Positions 1 through 8,169 of a DNA stretch of 64,000 bases are shown piece by piece. The DNA lies in NCBI GenBank assembly GCA_963800865.1, contig CAWDCL010000004.1:1054001-1118000 (forward strand), read 5' to 3'. Below the pieces are notes generated by a model that worked only from the letters and a program-made list of their open reading frames with translations, was not told the DNA's origin and ran no database searches. The translations under genes and the position numbers were made by a program. The stretch comes from JALOKP01 sp963800865 (GTDB taxonomy: Bacteria > Acidobacteriota > Polarisedimenticolia > J045). Position 1 is the first letter of the stretch, and each line of letters starts with the position of its first letter.

Positions 1-446
1 GGCACGACCTCCATCACGAGAAACGGCCGTTGGGTGTCCTCGTCGACGCCGAAGTCGAAGACGCGCACCAGGCCGGGGTGGCGCAGGCCGGCGAGCGCGC
101 GGTACTCGGCGCGCAGCCGCTCGACGTCCTGCGGGTCGCCGGCCCGGGCGTGCAGCAGCTTGAGCGCGCGCTCCGCCGGCTCGCCGCGCCCGGCGGCCGC
201 GCGGTCGCGCACCAGGAACACGCTGGCCTGGCCGCCGCTGCCGAGCGGGCGCAGCAGCTCGTACCGCCCTCCGACGAGGCTCGAGCCGTCGGCGCCTTCG
301 ATCGCGTGGGACTCGAGCCAGCGGTAGAGGGTGGCCCGCCCGACCCCCAGGGCGCGCGCCGCCTCGACGCGGTTGCCGCCGGCGCGCCGCAGCGCGCTCT
401 CGATCTCGGCGCGGGACGCGCCGCGGCGGGGCTCCTTCTCGGGCAT
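1..446 (-). CDS. DNA-binding Ser/Thr protein kinase, N-terminal part (runs off window)
   Basis: The ATG at 446 opens a frame that is still open at base 1. Residues ~12-50 form a Fis-type (HTH_8) helix-turn-helix: an alanine/arginine-rich helix, then GGNRVEAARALGVGRATLYR. Residues ~62-148 begin a Hanks-type kinase: ATP loop GSGGQASV, an ALKLL strand with the probable ATP-binding lysine, and a hinge ending FLVMEVVP. The catalytic HRD and DFG motifs would lie outside the window. Fis-type domains usually sit at the C-terminus of sigma54 activators, so a kinase led by one is uncommon. It may bind DNA and phosphorylate a regulator, but the target is unknown. The giant kinase/activator at 23572-28446 combines the same two domains in the opposite order. 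Confidence 0.8.
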   Translation of the reverse strand, partial: MPEKEPRRGASRAEIESALRRAGGNRVEAARALGVGRATLYRWLESHAIEGADGSSLVGGRYELLRPLGSGGQASVFLVRDRAAAGRGEPAERALKLLHARAGDPQDVERLRAEYRALAGLRHPGLVRVFDFGVDEDTQRPFLVMEVV

Positions 447-508
447 GGCCCCCTCTGGTACCGCGGCCGGGGCCGGAATACAAGCCCTGCCGGGTGATGG
501 GTCCGGCG

Positions 509-2585
509 CTACGAGACTTTCGAGCCCGGCGGCACCTCGCCGTCCGGTCCCAGCACGTGCGGCACGCCGTCGGGGCCGGTCGCCGCGAGCAGCATCCCCT
601 GCGACTCGAGGCCGCGCAGCTTCGCCGGCTTGAGATTGGCGACGACGATGATCGTCCGGCCGACCAGGTCCTCCGGCCGGTAGGCCGAAGCGATGCCGGC
701 GACCAGCTGGCGCGTCTCGCCGCCAAGGTCCACTTCGAGCCGAAGGAGCTTCTCCGCGTTCGGGTGGCGCTCGCAGACCAGGACCTTCGCGCAGCGCAGG
801 TGGACCTTCGCGAAGTCGTCGATCGTGATCAGGCCGTCGGCCAGCGGGGCGGGGGGCGGCGCGGGGGCGGGGGGCGGTGTGTCGGACACGGTCGATGCCT
901 TTTTCGGGCCGGCACGGAGGCCGGCCCCTACAGTGGGCGCAGCGGAGGAGGCCGCGGGGGGCGCAACGGAGGAGGCCGCGGGGGGCGCAGCGGAGGGCGC
1001 GGCCTCGCCGAAGACCGCCCTGCGGTCGAGGCGCGGGAAGACCGCCTCGCCGCCGGCGACGCGGCGCCCGGCGACGGGGAGCGTCTCCAGCTCCAGCAGG
1101 TCGACGCCCGGCGCGATCTCGCGGGCCGGGTCCTCGCCCAGGCCGAGCATCCGCCACAGCCGGGCCGCGGCGACCGGCATCGCCGGGTGCAGCCGCAGCG
1201 CGATCTGCGCCAGCTGCTGCGCGGCGACCCCCAGTACGCCCGAAGTCAGCGCCTCGCGCCCCGCCCGCTTCCACGGCTCGTGGCGCACCAGGTACTTGTT
1301 GAGCGCGTCGGCCCACTCGGTCAGCGCGCGCAGCGCCGCCGACGGGTCGTGGGCCTCGAACCCGGCGCGGTAGGACGCGCGCGCGGCGGCGGCGAGGCCG
1401 TCGAGCACCGCGTCGGCCGGCGCACCGTCCGCGGCGGGGACGACACCGGCTTCGTTCTTCTCGATCAGCGCCAGCACGCGCGAGTAGAGGTTGCCGACGT
1501 TGTTGGCCAGGTCGGCGTTGGTCCGCTCCAGCACCGCCTCGTCGGAGTACGAGCCGTCGAGCCCGAGCGGGATCTCGCGCAGCAGGAACCAGCGCAGCGC
1601 GTCGGCCCCGAAGGTCTCGAGCAGCGGGCCCGGCCGCGCGATGTTGCCGGTCGACTTGCTCATCTTGGCGTCGTCCTTCAGCCACCAGCCGTGGCCGAAG
1701 ACCGTGCGCGGCAGCTCCTCGCCGGCGGCCATCAGGAAGGCCGGCCAGTAGACGGCGTGGAAGCGCAGGATGTCCTTGCCGACCAGGTGCAGCGCGGTGT
1801 GTCCCGGCTCGTTGTGCCAGTAGCGCGCGACCTTGCGCGGGTCGTCCGAACCGTAGCCGAGCGCCGAGAGGTAGTTGGTCAGCGCGTCGAACCAGACGTA
1901 GACGACGTGCTCGGGATCGCCGGGGAAGGGGATCCCCCAGCCGACCTTGTCCCTGCTGCGCGAGATCGACAGGTCGCGCAGCCCGGAGGCGACGAAGGCG
2001 CGGACCTCGTTGCGCCGCGTCTCGGGCAGCACGAACCCGGGCTGCCGCTCGTAGAGCGCGAGCAGCCGCTCCTGGTAGTCGGACAGCCGGAAGAACCAGG
2101 ACGACTCCTCGACCTCCTCGACCGGGTGGCCCTGCTCGGGGCACTTCCCGTCGACCAGCTGCGCGGGGGTGAAGAAGGCCTCGCAGCCGGTGCAGTAGAG
2201 GCCGCGGTAGGTCCCCTTGTAGATCGCATCGGGGCTTCGCTCGCGGATCTTCCGGAACAGCTCGTAGACCCCGGCCTTGTGCCGCGCCTCGGTGGTGCGG
2301 ATGAAGTCGTCGTGGCTGATCGCCAGCGCCGGCCAGAGCTGCTTGTAGTTGAGCGACCACCTCGTCGGCCAGCGCCAGCGGCGCGATCCCGCGTTTGGCC
2401 GCCGCGCGCTCGATCTTCTGCCCGTGCTCGTCGGTGCCGGTCAGGAAGTAGACCTCGTCGCCCGTCAGGCGGTGGTAGCGGGCCAGCGCGTCGGCGACGA
2501 CCGTGGTGTAGGTGTGGCCGATGTGCGGCAGGTCGTTGACGTAGTAGATCGGCGTCGTGACGTAGAACGAGCGGCGGGCGGTCAT
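509..2585 (-). CDS. metG: Methionyl-tRNA synthetase (one apparent frameshift)
   Basis: It charges tRNA-Met in the cytoplasm. The frame starts at ATG 2585 with the PHIGHTYT signature (HIGH), has a CTGC...C zinc-knuckle stretch, and reaches the class I motif DDAKMSKSTGN. The C-terminal ~105 residues, starting ITIDDFAKVHLRCAKV, are an EMAP/Arc1-type tRNA-binding domain, so this is the long MetG form (~691 aa). Near 2350-2358 the frame slips by one surplus base between DEVV and NYKQLW; removing one base restores the family spacing. The gene is essential, so an assembly error is likelier than decay. ATG overlaps the larC stop as ATGA, indicating coupling. The linker before the tRNA-binding domain is low-complexity Ala/Pro/Ser and carries a REP-like palindrome in frame (905-931). 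Confidence 0.95.
905..931. repeat. REP-like palindrome inside the metG linker
   Basis: The 27-base unit is an interrupted palindrome: GGGCCGGC, ACGG, then AGGCCGGCCCCTAC. It is identical, allowing for orientation, to the copies at 4059-4085 and 4127-4153. Read with metG it encodes VGAGLRAGP inside the Ala/Pro-rich linker and keeps the frame open. Confidence 0.85.
937..1003. repeat. Short tandem repeat in metG linker
   Basis: A unit of about 24 bases (GGCGCAGCGGAGGAGGCCGC plus GGGG) is repeated about 2.5 times with one substitution. It encodes Ala/Pro/Ser-rich residues between the anticodon-binding and tRNA-binding domains, and the unit length keeps the frame. Confidence 0.75.
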
Positions 2586-3967
2586 GTCGGGTCCTCGGCC
2601 GGCGGGTCGCCCAGGGCGGCCTGCGCGGCGCGGCGCACGGCGTCGGGCGTGACGCCGGCGGCGTCGGCGGCGCGGCGGCAGTCGTCGAACTCGGGCTGCG
2701 CGCGCAGCACGCGGCCGCGGGTGTCCTTGGCGCGCTTGACGCGCACCGGACCCCACGGCGTCTCGACCGCGACGACGTCGCGGTCCCACTCGACGCGGCG
2801 CTCGGTCCGCATCCGCACCCCGAGCGTCGGCGTCTCGTGCAGCAGGATGCCGGCCAGCCGCCGCTCCTCGCCCGGGTCGCAGAGCACGGTCACGTGGAAC
2901 CCCGGGCGCCCCTTCTTCATCTGGACCGGGGTCACCATCGCGTCGCGCGCGCCGGCGGCGAGCAGGCGCTCGATCAGCACCGGGACGTCCTGCGGCAGGA
3001 TGTCGTCGAGCGCCGTCTCCAGCACCGCGACCTGCCGCTCCAGCGCGCTCTCCTCGAGCGGCGCGCCGAGCACGCCGCGCAGCACGTTGGGCAGCGCCGC
3101 GTCGTTGCGCCCGCCCGCGCCGTGTCCGACGCGCTCGATCGTCAGCGACGGGAGCGGGCCGAAGGCGTCGACGATCGCGACCAGCAGCGCCGCACCGGTC
3201 GGCGTGACCAGCTCCTTCGCGATCGGGCCGCCGGCGACCGGCACCCCGCGCAGCAGTTCGACCACGGCCGGCACCGGGACCGGCAGCACGCCGTGCGCGC
3301 AGCGGATCGCGCCCCCGCCGAGCGGCACCGGCGCGCTGCAGGTGACGCGCCCGATCCCCAGCTCCTCGAGCCCGAGGCAGGTCCCGGCGATGTCGACCAG
3401 CGCGTCGTCGGCGCCGGCCTCGTGCAGGTGGACCTCCTCGGCCGGGACCCCGTGCACCTTCCCCTCGGCGGCGTAGAGCAGGCCCGCGGCGCGGCGCGCC
3501 CGTTCGAGCGCGCGCGGCGGGAGCGCGGCGCGCTCGAACGCGGCGAGCATGTCGGCGAGCCGCCGGCCGTCGTGGTGGTGGGGCTCGTCCAGCCGCGGGG
3601 GCTCGCCGTGGTGCGCGGGCTCGTGGTGCAGGTGCGGCGGACCGGCGTGGCGGTGGTCGTGATCGTGATCGCCGTGGTCCGCGTGAGCGTGCGGGGGGCC
3701 GTCGCCGTCGAGCAGGTCATCGACCGGCTCGGCCGGCGCTTCCTCCTGCCCGCGCACGACGACCCGCACCCGCGCGGCGTCGAGCGGCCCGCGGGCGGCG
3801 CGCTCGGTCCGCACCTCGACCCCCGAAAGGCCGAGGCGCGCTGGCAGGGCCGCGAGCACGGCGGGGTCGAGACCGAGGTCCACCAGCAGGCCGAGGAACA
3901 TGTCCCCCGCGGCCCCGCTGAACGGGTCGAGGTGCAGCACGGTTCCCTGTCGGCCGGTCGGATTCAC
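2582..3967 (-). CDS. larC: LarC-type nickel insertion protein (nickel-pincer cofactor nickel chelatase)
   Basis: LarC loads nickel into the pyridinium bis-thiocarboxylate mononucleotide that serves lactate racemase and related enzymes. The 461-residue protein opens with VLHLDPFSGAAGDMFLGLLV, the family N-terminal signature. Residues ~105-150 are a histidine-rich loop with repeated HDHDH and HHH runs, a plausible nickel reservoir. It continues with the conserved EEVHLHEAGADDALVDI, KELVTPTGAALL and TPVQMKKGRPG blocks. GTG 3967 is chosen because coding character stops upstream, where REP-like palindromes begin. An internal GTG at the tenth codon is an alternative start. The stop overlaps metG ATG as ATGA. 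No larA, larB or larE lies here, so the client enzyme is elsewhere. Confidence 0.93.
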   Translation of the reverse strand: MNPTGRQGTVLHLDPFSGAAGDMFLGLLVDLGLDPAVLAALPARLGLSGVEVRTERAARGPLDAARVRVVVRGQEEAPAEPVDDLLDGDGPPHAHADHGDHDHDHRHAGPPHLHHEPAHHGEPPRLDEPHHHDGRRLADMLAAFERAALPPRALERARRAAGLLYAAEGKVHGVPAEEVHLHEAGADDALVDIAGTCLGLEELGIGRVTCSAPVPLGGGAIRCAHGVLPVPVPAVVELLRGVPVAGGPIAKELVTPTGAALLVAIVDAFGPLPSLTIERVGHGAGGRNDAALPNVLRGVLGAPLEESALERQVAVLETALDDILPQDVPVLIERLLAAGARDAMVTPVQMKKGRPGFHVTVLCDPGEERRLAGILLHETPTLGVRMRTERRVEWDRDVVAVETPWGPVRVKRAKDTRGRVLRAQPEFDDCRRAADAAGVTPDAVRRAAQAALGDPPAEDPT

Positions 3968-4000
3968 GCGCGCCAGCGTAGCGCGCGCGCCCGCAAGCCG

Positions 4001-4153
4001 GTAGGGGCCGGCCGGGGGCCGCCGAGTGTGCGGGCTCGAAGCGGCGCGGCAACGGACCGTAGGGGCCGGCCTCCGTGCCGGCCCGTGGCACGGAGGCGAG
4101 GATCGGGACGAAACGGCGGCGAGGATCGGGCCGGCACGGAGGCCGGCCCCTAC
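4001..4153. repeat. Cluster of REP-like palindromes (BIME-like)
   Basis: Three related units sit upstream of larC: a truncated one at 4001-4020, a full one at 4059-4085 and a full inverted copy at 4127-4153. The two full units face each other across ~40 bases that repeat GGATCGGG-like fragments. This resembles a bacterial interspersed mosaic element. The outermost unit supplies the TAG stop of the next minus-strand gene (4152-4150). Confidence 0.8.
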
Positions 4154-4668
4154 AGATGCGCGAGGAGGCGCCCCTCGTGGACGTCGTCGGGGTAGAGCGT
4201 GCCGGCATCGCCGGGGAGCAGGAACCGGCCTCCCTCGACGCGCGCCGGGACGGCGAGGAGTTCCAGCGCCACGCCGGCGGGGGGGGCCGGGAGGCGCGCC
4301 AGCCGGCAGACCTGCGGCGCCGAGCCGGGCGGCACGCGTGCCCCGAACGGCAACGGCGGCGTCGCCCCTACCGCGGTCCGCCACGCCGACAACGCCCGTG
4401 TCGCGATCCGCGCCAGGGTCAGCGGCCGCGCGCCCAGGAAGGCCGGGATCGCGACCGGACCGAGCAGCCAGAATGGCAGCGCGAGCTGTGCCCCGTCGCC
4501 CGGAGGCGCGAGCGTCACGTGGCGGGCCGGCAGGTCGGCGAGGACGCCGCCGTCGACGCGGTAGGCGCGGCCGCAGGCCCGGCAGAACGCCACCCTGTCC
4601 ACCGCGCGCCCCGCGAGGTCGTCCGAACAGCGCGGACACGCCAGCGGGAGGAAGCGCGGCGCGCTCAC
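4150..4668 (-). CDS. Zinc-ribbon protein, third of a three-gene set
   Basis: The 172-residue protein starts at GTG 4668, overlapping the previous stop as GTGA. It begins with an LACPRC...FCRACG zinc ribbon (residues ~10-37). A single hydrophobic stretch around PFWLLGPVAIPAFLGA may touch the membrane. The rest is Pro/Ala-rich and has no family I recognise. Its stop codon lies inside a REP-like palindrome, so the C-terminal end may have been set by repeat insertion. Coupling to two similar zinc-ribbon genes suggests the three act together. Function unknown. Confidence 0.7.
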   Translation of the reverse strand: MSAPRFLPLACPRCSDDLAGRAVDRVAFCRACGRAYRVDGGVLADLPARHVTLAPPGDGAQLALPFWLLGPVAIPAFLGARPLTLARIATRALSAWRTAVGATPPLPFGARVPPGSAPQVCRLARLPAPPAGVALELLAVPARVEGGRFLLPGDAGTLYPDDVHEGRLLAHL

Positions 4669-5708
4669 GGGGCCTCCGCGGCAAGCTGGCGCACGAGGCG
4701 CGAGAGGAGCCACCAGGACCCCGCGCCGAGCAGAAGCGCGAGGGCGGCGATCCGCGTGCCGATGCCGGCACCGACCAGGATCGGCGGCGGGAAGGCCGCG
4801 ACCCGCAGCAGGCCGCCGACCACGAATCCGGCCGCGAGCGCCGCCAGCCCGAGCGCGCGGCGGTGCAGGGCCGCCGCGAACGGCTCGGCCGTGCGCAGCG
4901 AGACCAGCGCGCCCGTCGCGGCGTCGCACGCCGCCTGTCCGGGCCGGCCCGCCGCGCGGAACCAGGTCAGCCGCACGGGGTAGAAGATCAGCGTCACGTC
5001 CTCGCCCAGCCGCTCGACGTCGACCTCCGCGCCGGGGAGCAGCCCCGCGGCCAGCCCCTCGGCACGGCGCGCCACGATCGCGCGGGCCTCCTCCTGCGCG
5101 CGCTCGCGGCCGACGATCGGGTCGAGCACCGTCGCCGCCTCGCGCAGCGCCGGAGTGAACACGACGAGCGGTCCCAGCAGGTCGGCCCGCCGCCGCACAC
5201 CCAGCTCGCCCGCCATCTGGCGCCGCCGGTCGAGTGCCGGCAGCCCGAACTCCTCGAGCGGGCAGGCCGAGACCAGCGAGACGTGCAGCTCCTGGACCTC
5301 CTTCACGACCGGCTCGATCCCGTCCTCTCGCCGGCGCACGATCGGCCGGCGCGCGCCCTGCTCGTCGAAGTCCTGCTTGATCTCCTCGACCACCAGGTGG
5401 CGTTCCCCTTCGATGCGACCGGCCAGCGTCGTCTCGATCCGCCAGTAGGGGACGTAGACCAGTTCGTGCCGCTCGACGACGAGTTCGCCCAGCCCGCGCT
5501 CGGCGAGCGCCGCCGCCAGGCGGTCCAGCGCGTCGCCGGCGGCCACCTTGGCCGGCACGACGACCTGTCCGCGCGCCTCGTCCCCTTCGATCCGGCCGAG
5601 CACCCCGCAGGAGGGGCAGCGCGCGAGCAGCCCGGGACCCCCCTCCGGGTCGGGCGAGCCGCCGCAGCGGGGGCAGGAGAGGGCGGGGGAGGAGGCGGGG
5701 TCGCTCAC
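4665..5708 (-). CDS. Zinc-ribbon membrane protein, second of a three-gene set
   Basis: The 347-residue protein starts at GTG 5708, which overlaps the preceding stop as GTGA, and its own stop overlaps the next gene the same way. Residues ~11-36 form a CPRCGG...CPSCG zinc ribbon. The middle contains a strand-rich region (LVVERHELVYVPYWRIETTL) followed by a duplicated-looking segment (DVTLIFYPVRLTWFRA). Two hydrophobic helices lie at the C-terminus (LGLAALAAGFVVGGLL and IAALALLLGAGSWWLL), anchoring it in the inner membrane. No enzyme motif is visible. It may be a membrane scaffold or sensor. Confidence 0.75.
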   Translation of the reverse strand: MSDPASSPALSCPRCGGSPDPEGGPGLLARCPSCGVLGRIEGDEARGQVVVPAKVAAGDALDRLAAALAERGLGELVVERHELVYVPYWRIETTLAGRIEGERHLVVEEIKQDFDEQGARRPIVRRREDGIEPVVKEVQELHVSLVSACPLEEFGLPALDRRRQMAGELGVRRRADLLGPLVVFTPALREAATVLDPIVGRERAQEEARAIVARRAEGLAAGLLPGAEVDVERLGEDVTLIFYPVRLTWFRAAGRPGQAACDAATGALVSLRTAEPFAAALHRRALGLAALAAGFVVGGLLRVAAFPPPILVGAGIGTRIAALALLLGAGSWWLLSRLVRQLAAEAP

Positions 5709-6394
5709 CGGCGCCCGGCGGCCCACCAAAGGATCGCGCCACCGATCGACACCGCGAGGGCCGACACCGGGAACGGCAGGAGCAGCCCCCCGGCCAGCCC
5801 GATCCCGGCCGCCAGCGCGACCCAGCGCCCGAGCCGCCGCTCGTCGGCGGGCGCTTCGGACGCCGCCAGCTCGGGCGGCAGAGCGACGCGGCCGTCGACC
5901 CCGTCGCACCACGCGGCCGAGGCGAAGTCGCCCTGTTCGAGGGGCACCCGGTAGAGCGGGTAGTGCACGACCAGCGCCGGCGCGGGGACCGCCCGCGAAG
6001 CGACGGCCCGCGGTCCGGCCTCGCGCGCCGACTCCCCGGCCACCGGGCCGGCGTGCGGATCGCGGGAGAAATCGGCGCCGGCGGGGCGCCAGCCGCCGCC
6101 CAGCAGCGGCGGCAGCGCGGCCAGCGGGCGGAAGGGCTGCCGCGGGTCGCCGGTCGGGGCGAACGGGAAGAGGACCATCTCCGGCGCCCCGGGCAGCCAG
6201 GCGCGCCCGCCGGCCGCGAGGGCGCGCGCGACCTTCAGGCGCGCCTCCTGTGGAGTGAACCGCGCGCGGGCGACGAGCGCGCCGCTCGGCGCACCGTCGA
6301 CCAGCAGCGCCCCGCAGGAGCTGCAGCGGGCCAGCGGATCCGGCTTCTCGGCGGCGCGCGCGGCACCGCACTGGGGGCAATGGGAAACCGGCAT
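5705..6394 (-). CDS. Zinc-ribbon membrane protein, first of a three-gene set
   Basis: The 229-residue protein starts at ATG 6394, chosen because a GTGGAG ribosome-binding site lies 5-6 bases upstream and the zinc ribbon begins at once (HCPQCG...CSSCG, residues ~4-29). The middle contains MVLFPFAP and VVHYPLYRVPLEQGDFA, a strand pattern echoed in the next gene. The C-terminus has a pair of hydrophobic helices around LAAGIGLAGGLLLPFPVSAL. The three genes overlap by four bases each, so they are co-translated. Function unknown. Confidence 0.75.
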   Translation of the reverse strand: MPVSHCPQCGAARAAEKPDPLARCSSCGALLVDGAPSGALVARARFTPQEARLKVARALAAGGRAWLPGAPEMVLFPFAPTGDPRQPFRPLAALPPLLGGGWRPAGADFSRDPHAGPVAGESAREAGPRAVASRAVPAPALVVHYPLYRVPLEQGDFASAAWCDGVDGRVALPPELAASEAPADERRLGRWVALAAGIGLAGGLLLPFPVSALAVSIGGAILWWAAGRR

Positions 6395-6528
6395 CGGAAC
6401 TCCACGAGAGACAGGGCTCGTGCCCGGCTCGCTCCAGAAGGTCGGTTCCGGACGGCGGCGGGGCAACCGAGACGGACTCGGACGGCGGGGGCTCGGGACC
6501 TCGGCGGGCCGGGTCCCGGGCCGCGGTG

Positions 6529-6534
6529 TATCAT
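6529..6534 (+). promoter_or_regulatory. Possible -10 element for the trxA run
   Basis: TATCAT lies about 50 bases before trxA ATG in a GC-rich gap between divergent genes. No clear -35 is visible. It is the only AT-rich hexamer in the gap. Confidence 0.35.
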
Positions 6535-6583
6535 CCCAAGGTTGTCCGCGAGCGATCCCCGAACGAAAGGAGCCGACGAACCC

Positions 6584-6913
6584 ATGGCGAATCTGCCGCA
6601 GGTGAGCGACGACAGCTTCGAGAAGGAAGTGCTGCAGTCCCCGACGCCGGTCCTGGTCGACTTCTCGGCCACCTGGTGCGGCCCGTGCAAGATGCTCTCC
6701 CCGACGCTCGAGTCGCTGTCGAAGGACTACGCGGGGAAGGTGAAGTTCGTCGGCGTCGACGTCGACAACGCCCGCCAGACCGCGGTCCGTTTCCGCGTGA
6801 TGTCGGTCCCGACCGTGATGCTCTTCAAGGACGGCCAGATCGTCGACCAGGCGGTCGGGAACCAGCCGCGCGACGCCTGGATGAAGATGCTCGACCGGAT
6901 CCTGGGGGTGTAA
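6584..6913 (+). CDS. trxA: Thioredoxin
   Basis: This is a 109-residue cytoplasmic thioredoxin of normal length with the canonical active site ATWCGPCKM (residues ~29-37) and the cis-proline loop VMSVPTVMLF. It reduces protein disulfides using electrons from thioredoxin reductase. Next comes a CcdA/DsbD-type membrane carrier and then a thioredoxin-like protein with a signal peptide. It is therefore likely the cytoplasmic electron donor for an exported thiol pathway. An AAAGGAG site precedes ATG 6584. Confidence 0.95.
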   Translation: MANLPQVSDDSFEKEVLQSPTPVLVDFSATWCGPCKMLSPTLESLSKDYAGKVKFVGVDVDNARQTAVRFRVMSVPTVMLFKDGQIVDQAVGNQPRDAWMKMLDRILGV

Positions 6914-6916
6914 CGG

Positions 6917-7678
6917 GTGCTGCAGTCGTTCGAGAGTTGGATCGGCGGCCTGTCGGACCAGCTGGCGCAGAGCCTGAGCGGCGCCTCGGACCCGTTTGCG
7001 CTGCTGATCTTCTTCGCCGCCGGCGTCCTGACCTCCCTGACCCCGTGCGTCTACCCGATGATCCCGATCGTGGTCGCGTACATGGGCGGCGCGGAGTCGG
7101 CGGCCGTCGCCGCCGGGGCCAGCCAGGAGTCGCGCCGGCGTCGCGTGCTGGGGCGCTCGCTGCTCTACGTCCTCGGGATGGCGATCGTCTACACCGCGCT
7201 CGGCCTGGCGGCGATCCTCGCCGGCCGGACTTTCGGCAGCCTGACGCAGAGCTTCTGGGGCTACGCGATCGTCGCCGCGGTGCTCGCCGTGTTCGGGCTC
7301 TCGCTGCTCGGGCTGTTCGAGATCCGGGTGCCGACCTTCCTGCTGCAGCGGCTGGGCGCCGGGCCGCGCGAGGGGCGCCTCGGCGCGCTGCTGATGGGCG
7401 CGACCTCGGCGATCGTCGCCGCGCCGTGCGCCGCGCCGATCGTCTTCCCGCTGGCCGCGATGGTCGCGCGGGAAGGACGCGTCGTCTTCGGGACGATCGC
7501 GATGCTCGTCTTCAGCCTCGGCCTCGGCGTGCTGTTCCTGCTGCTCGGCGTCAGCTCGGGGCTGGCGGCCTCGCTGCCGCGGCCCGGGCCGTGGATGGTC
7601 ACGCTGAAGAAGATCACCGGCGCGGTGATGCTGGCGATCGGGATCTGGTTCTTCACCAAGGCGTGGCAGTTCCTGTGA
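6917..7678 (+). CDS. CcdA/DsbD-type transmembrane thiol electron carrier
   Basis: A 253-residue integral membrane protein with about six hydrophobic helices. It carries two conserved cysteine motifs in membrane context, LTSLTPCVYP and VAAPCAAPIVFP, as in the DsbD central domain. These cysteines accept electrons from cytoplasmic thioredoxin and pass them across the inner membrane. It lacks the two periplasmic domains of full DsbD. GTG 6917 starts three bases after the trxA stop. Its own stop overlaps the next start (GTGA). The order trxA, carrier, exported thioredoxin-like protein forms a complete relay, for cytochrome c assembly or protection of periplasmic thiols. Confidence 0.92.
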   Translation: MLQSFESWIGGLSDQLAQSLSGASDPFALLIFFAAGVLTSLTPCVYPMIPIVVAYMGGAESAAVAAGASQESRRRRVLGRSLLYVLGMAIVYTALGLAAILAGRTFGSLTQSFWGYAIVAAVLAVFGLSLLGLFEIRVPTFLLQRLGAGPREGRLGALLMGATSAIVAAPCAAPIVFPLAAMVAREGRVVFGTIAMLVFSLGLGVLFLLLGVSSGLAASLPRPGPWMVTLKKITGAVMLAIGIWFFTKAWQFL

Positions 7679-8169
7679 ACGTCCGCGCCCGTGCCCTCGC
7701 CCTTGGCGCGGCCGGCCTGACCGCGCTGGCCCTGCTGGTCGCGGCCCCCGCCGTCGCCCAGCCGCCGAAGTCGCTCAGCACCGTCGATGGCAAGGAAGTC
7801 GTGCTGGCGGGTCGGCCGGGGATCACGCACATCGTCTTCGTGGCCCGCTGGTGCGGCGCTCCCTGCGAGGAGGACCTGGTGGCGGTCCGCGAGCTGGCCG
7901 GCCGGTTCGCCCGGCAGGGGATGCGGGTCGTGGTCGTCGGCGCCGGCAAGCGGCAGACGCAGGAAGAGTTCGTGCGCTGGGCGCGGGGCGCCGGGATGGG
8001 CGGCGCGCTGGTCTTCGATGCCGACGGCAAGCTCGAAAAGGCGTTCGAGGTCGCGGTGCTTCCCTGGCACGTCGTCGTGGACGGCAAGGGCAAGGTGCTC
8101 CACTCGGCGGACAGCGTACCCGACGCGGCGGCGGTCTCGGGCTGGCTCGAGGGGTCCTCCGCACGATGA
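7675..8169 (+). CDS. Exported thioredoxin-like protein with a CxxxC active site
   Basis: The 164-residue protein has a signal peptide (LALGAAGLTALALLVAAPAVA, ending near residue 23) and a thioredoxin fold of the TlpA/peroxiredoxin-like sort. The site where WCxxC is expected reads ARWCGAPCEED, which places three residues between the cysteines. The strand VEVAVLPWHVVVDGKGKV contains the cis-proline. It should accept electrons from the preceding membrane carrier, but the altered spacing would change its redox potential or specificity. GTG 7675 overlaps the upstream stop, and its stop overlaps hflX ATG. Confidence 0.85.
   Translation: MNVRARALALGAAGLTALALLVAAPAVAQPPKSLSTVDGKEVVLAGRPGITHIVFVARWCGAPCEEDLVAVRELAGRFARQGMRVVVVGAGKRQTQEEFVRWARGAGMGGALVFDADGKLEKAFEVAVLPWHVVVDGKGKVLHSADSVPDAAAVSGWLEGSSAR

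Noticed and set aside
4001..4153. Possible CRISPR array
   Set aside because: The units are palindromes in both orientations with irregular spacing, and one copy is within metG. There are no regular spacers and no cas genes.
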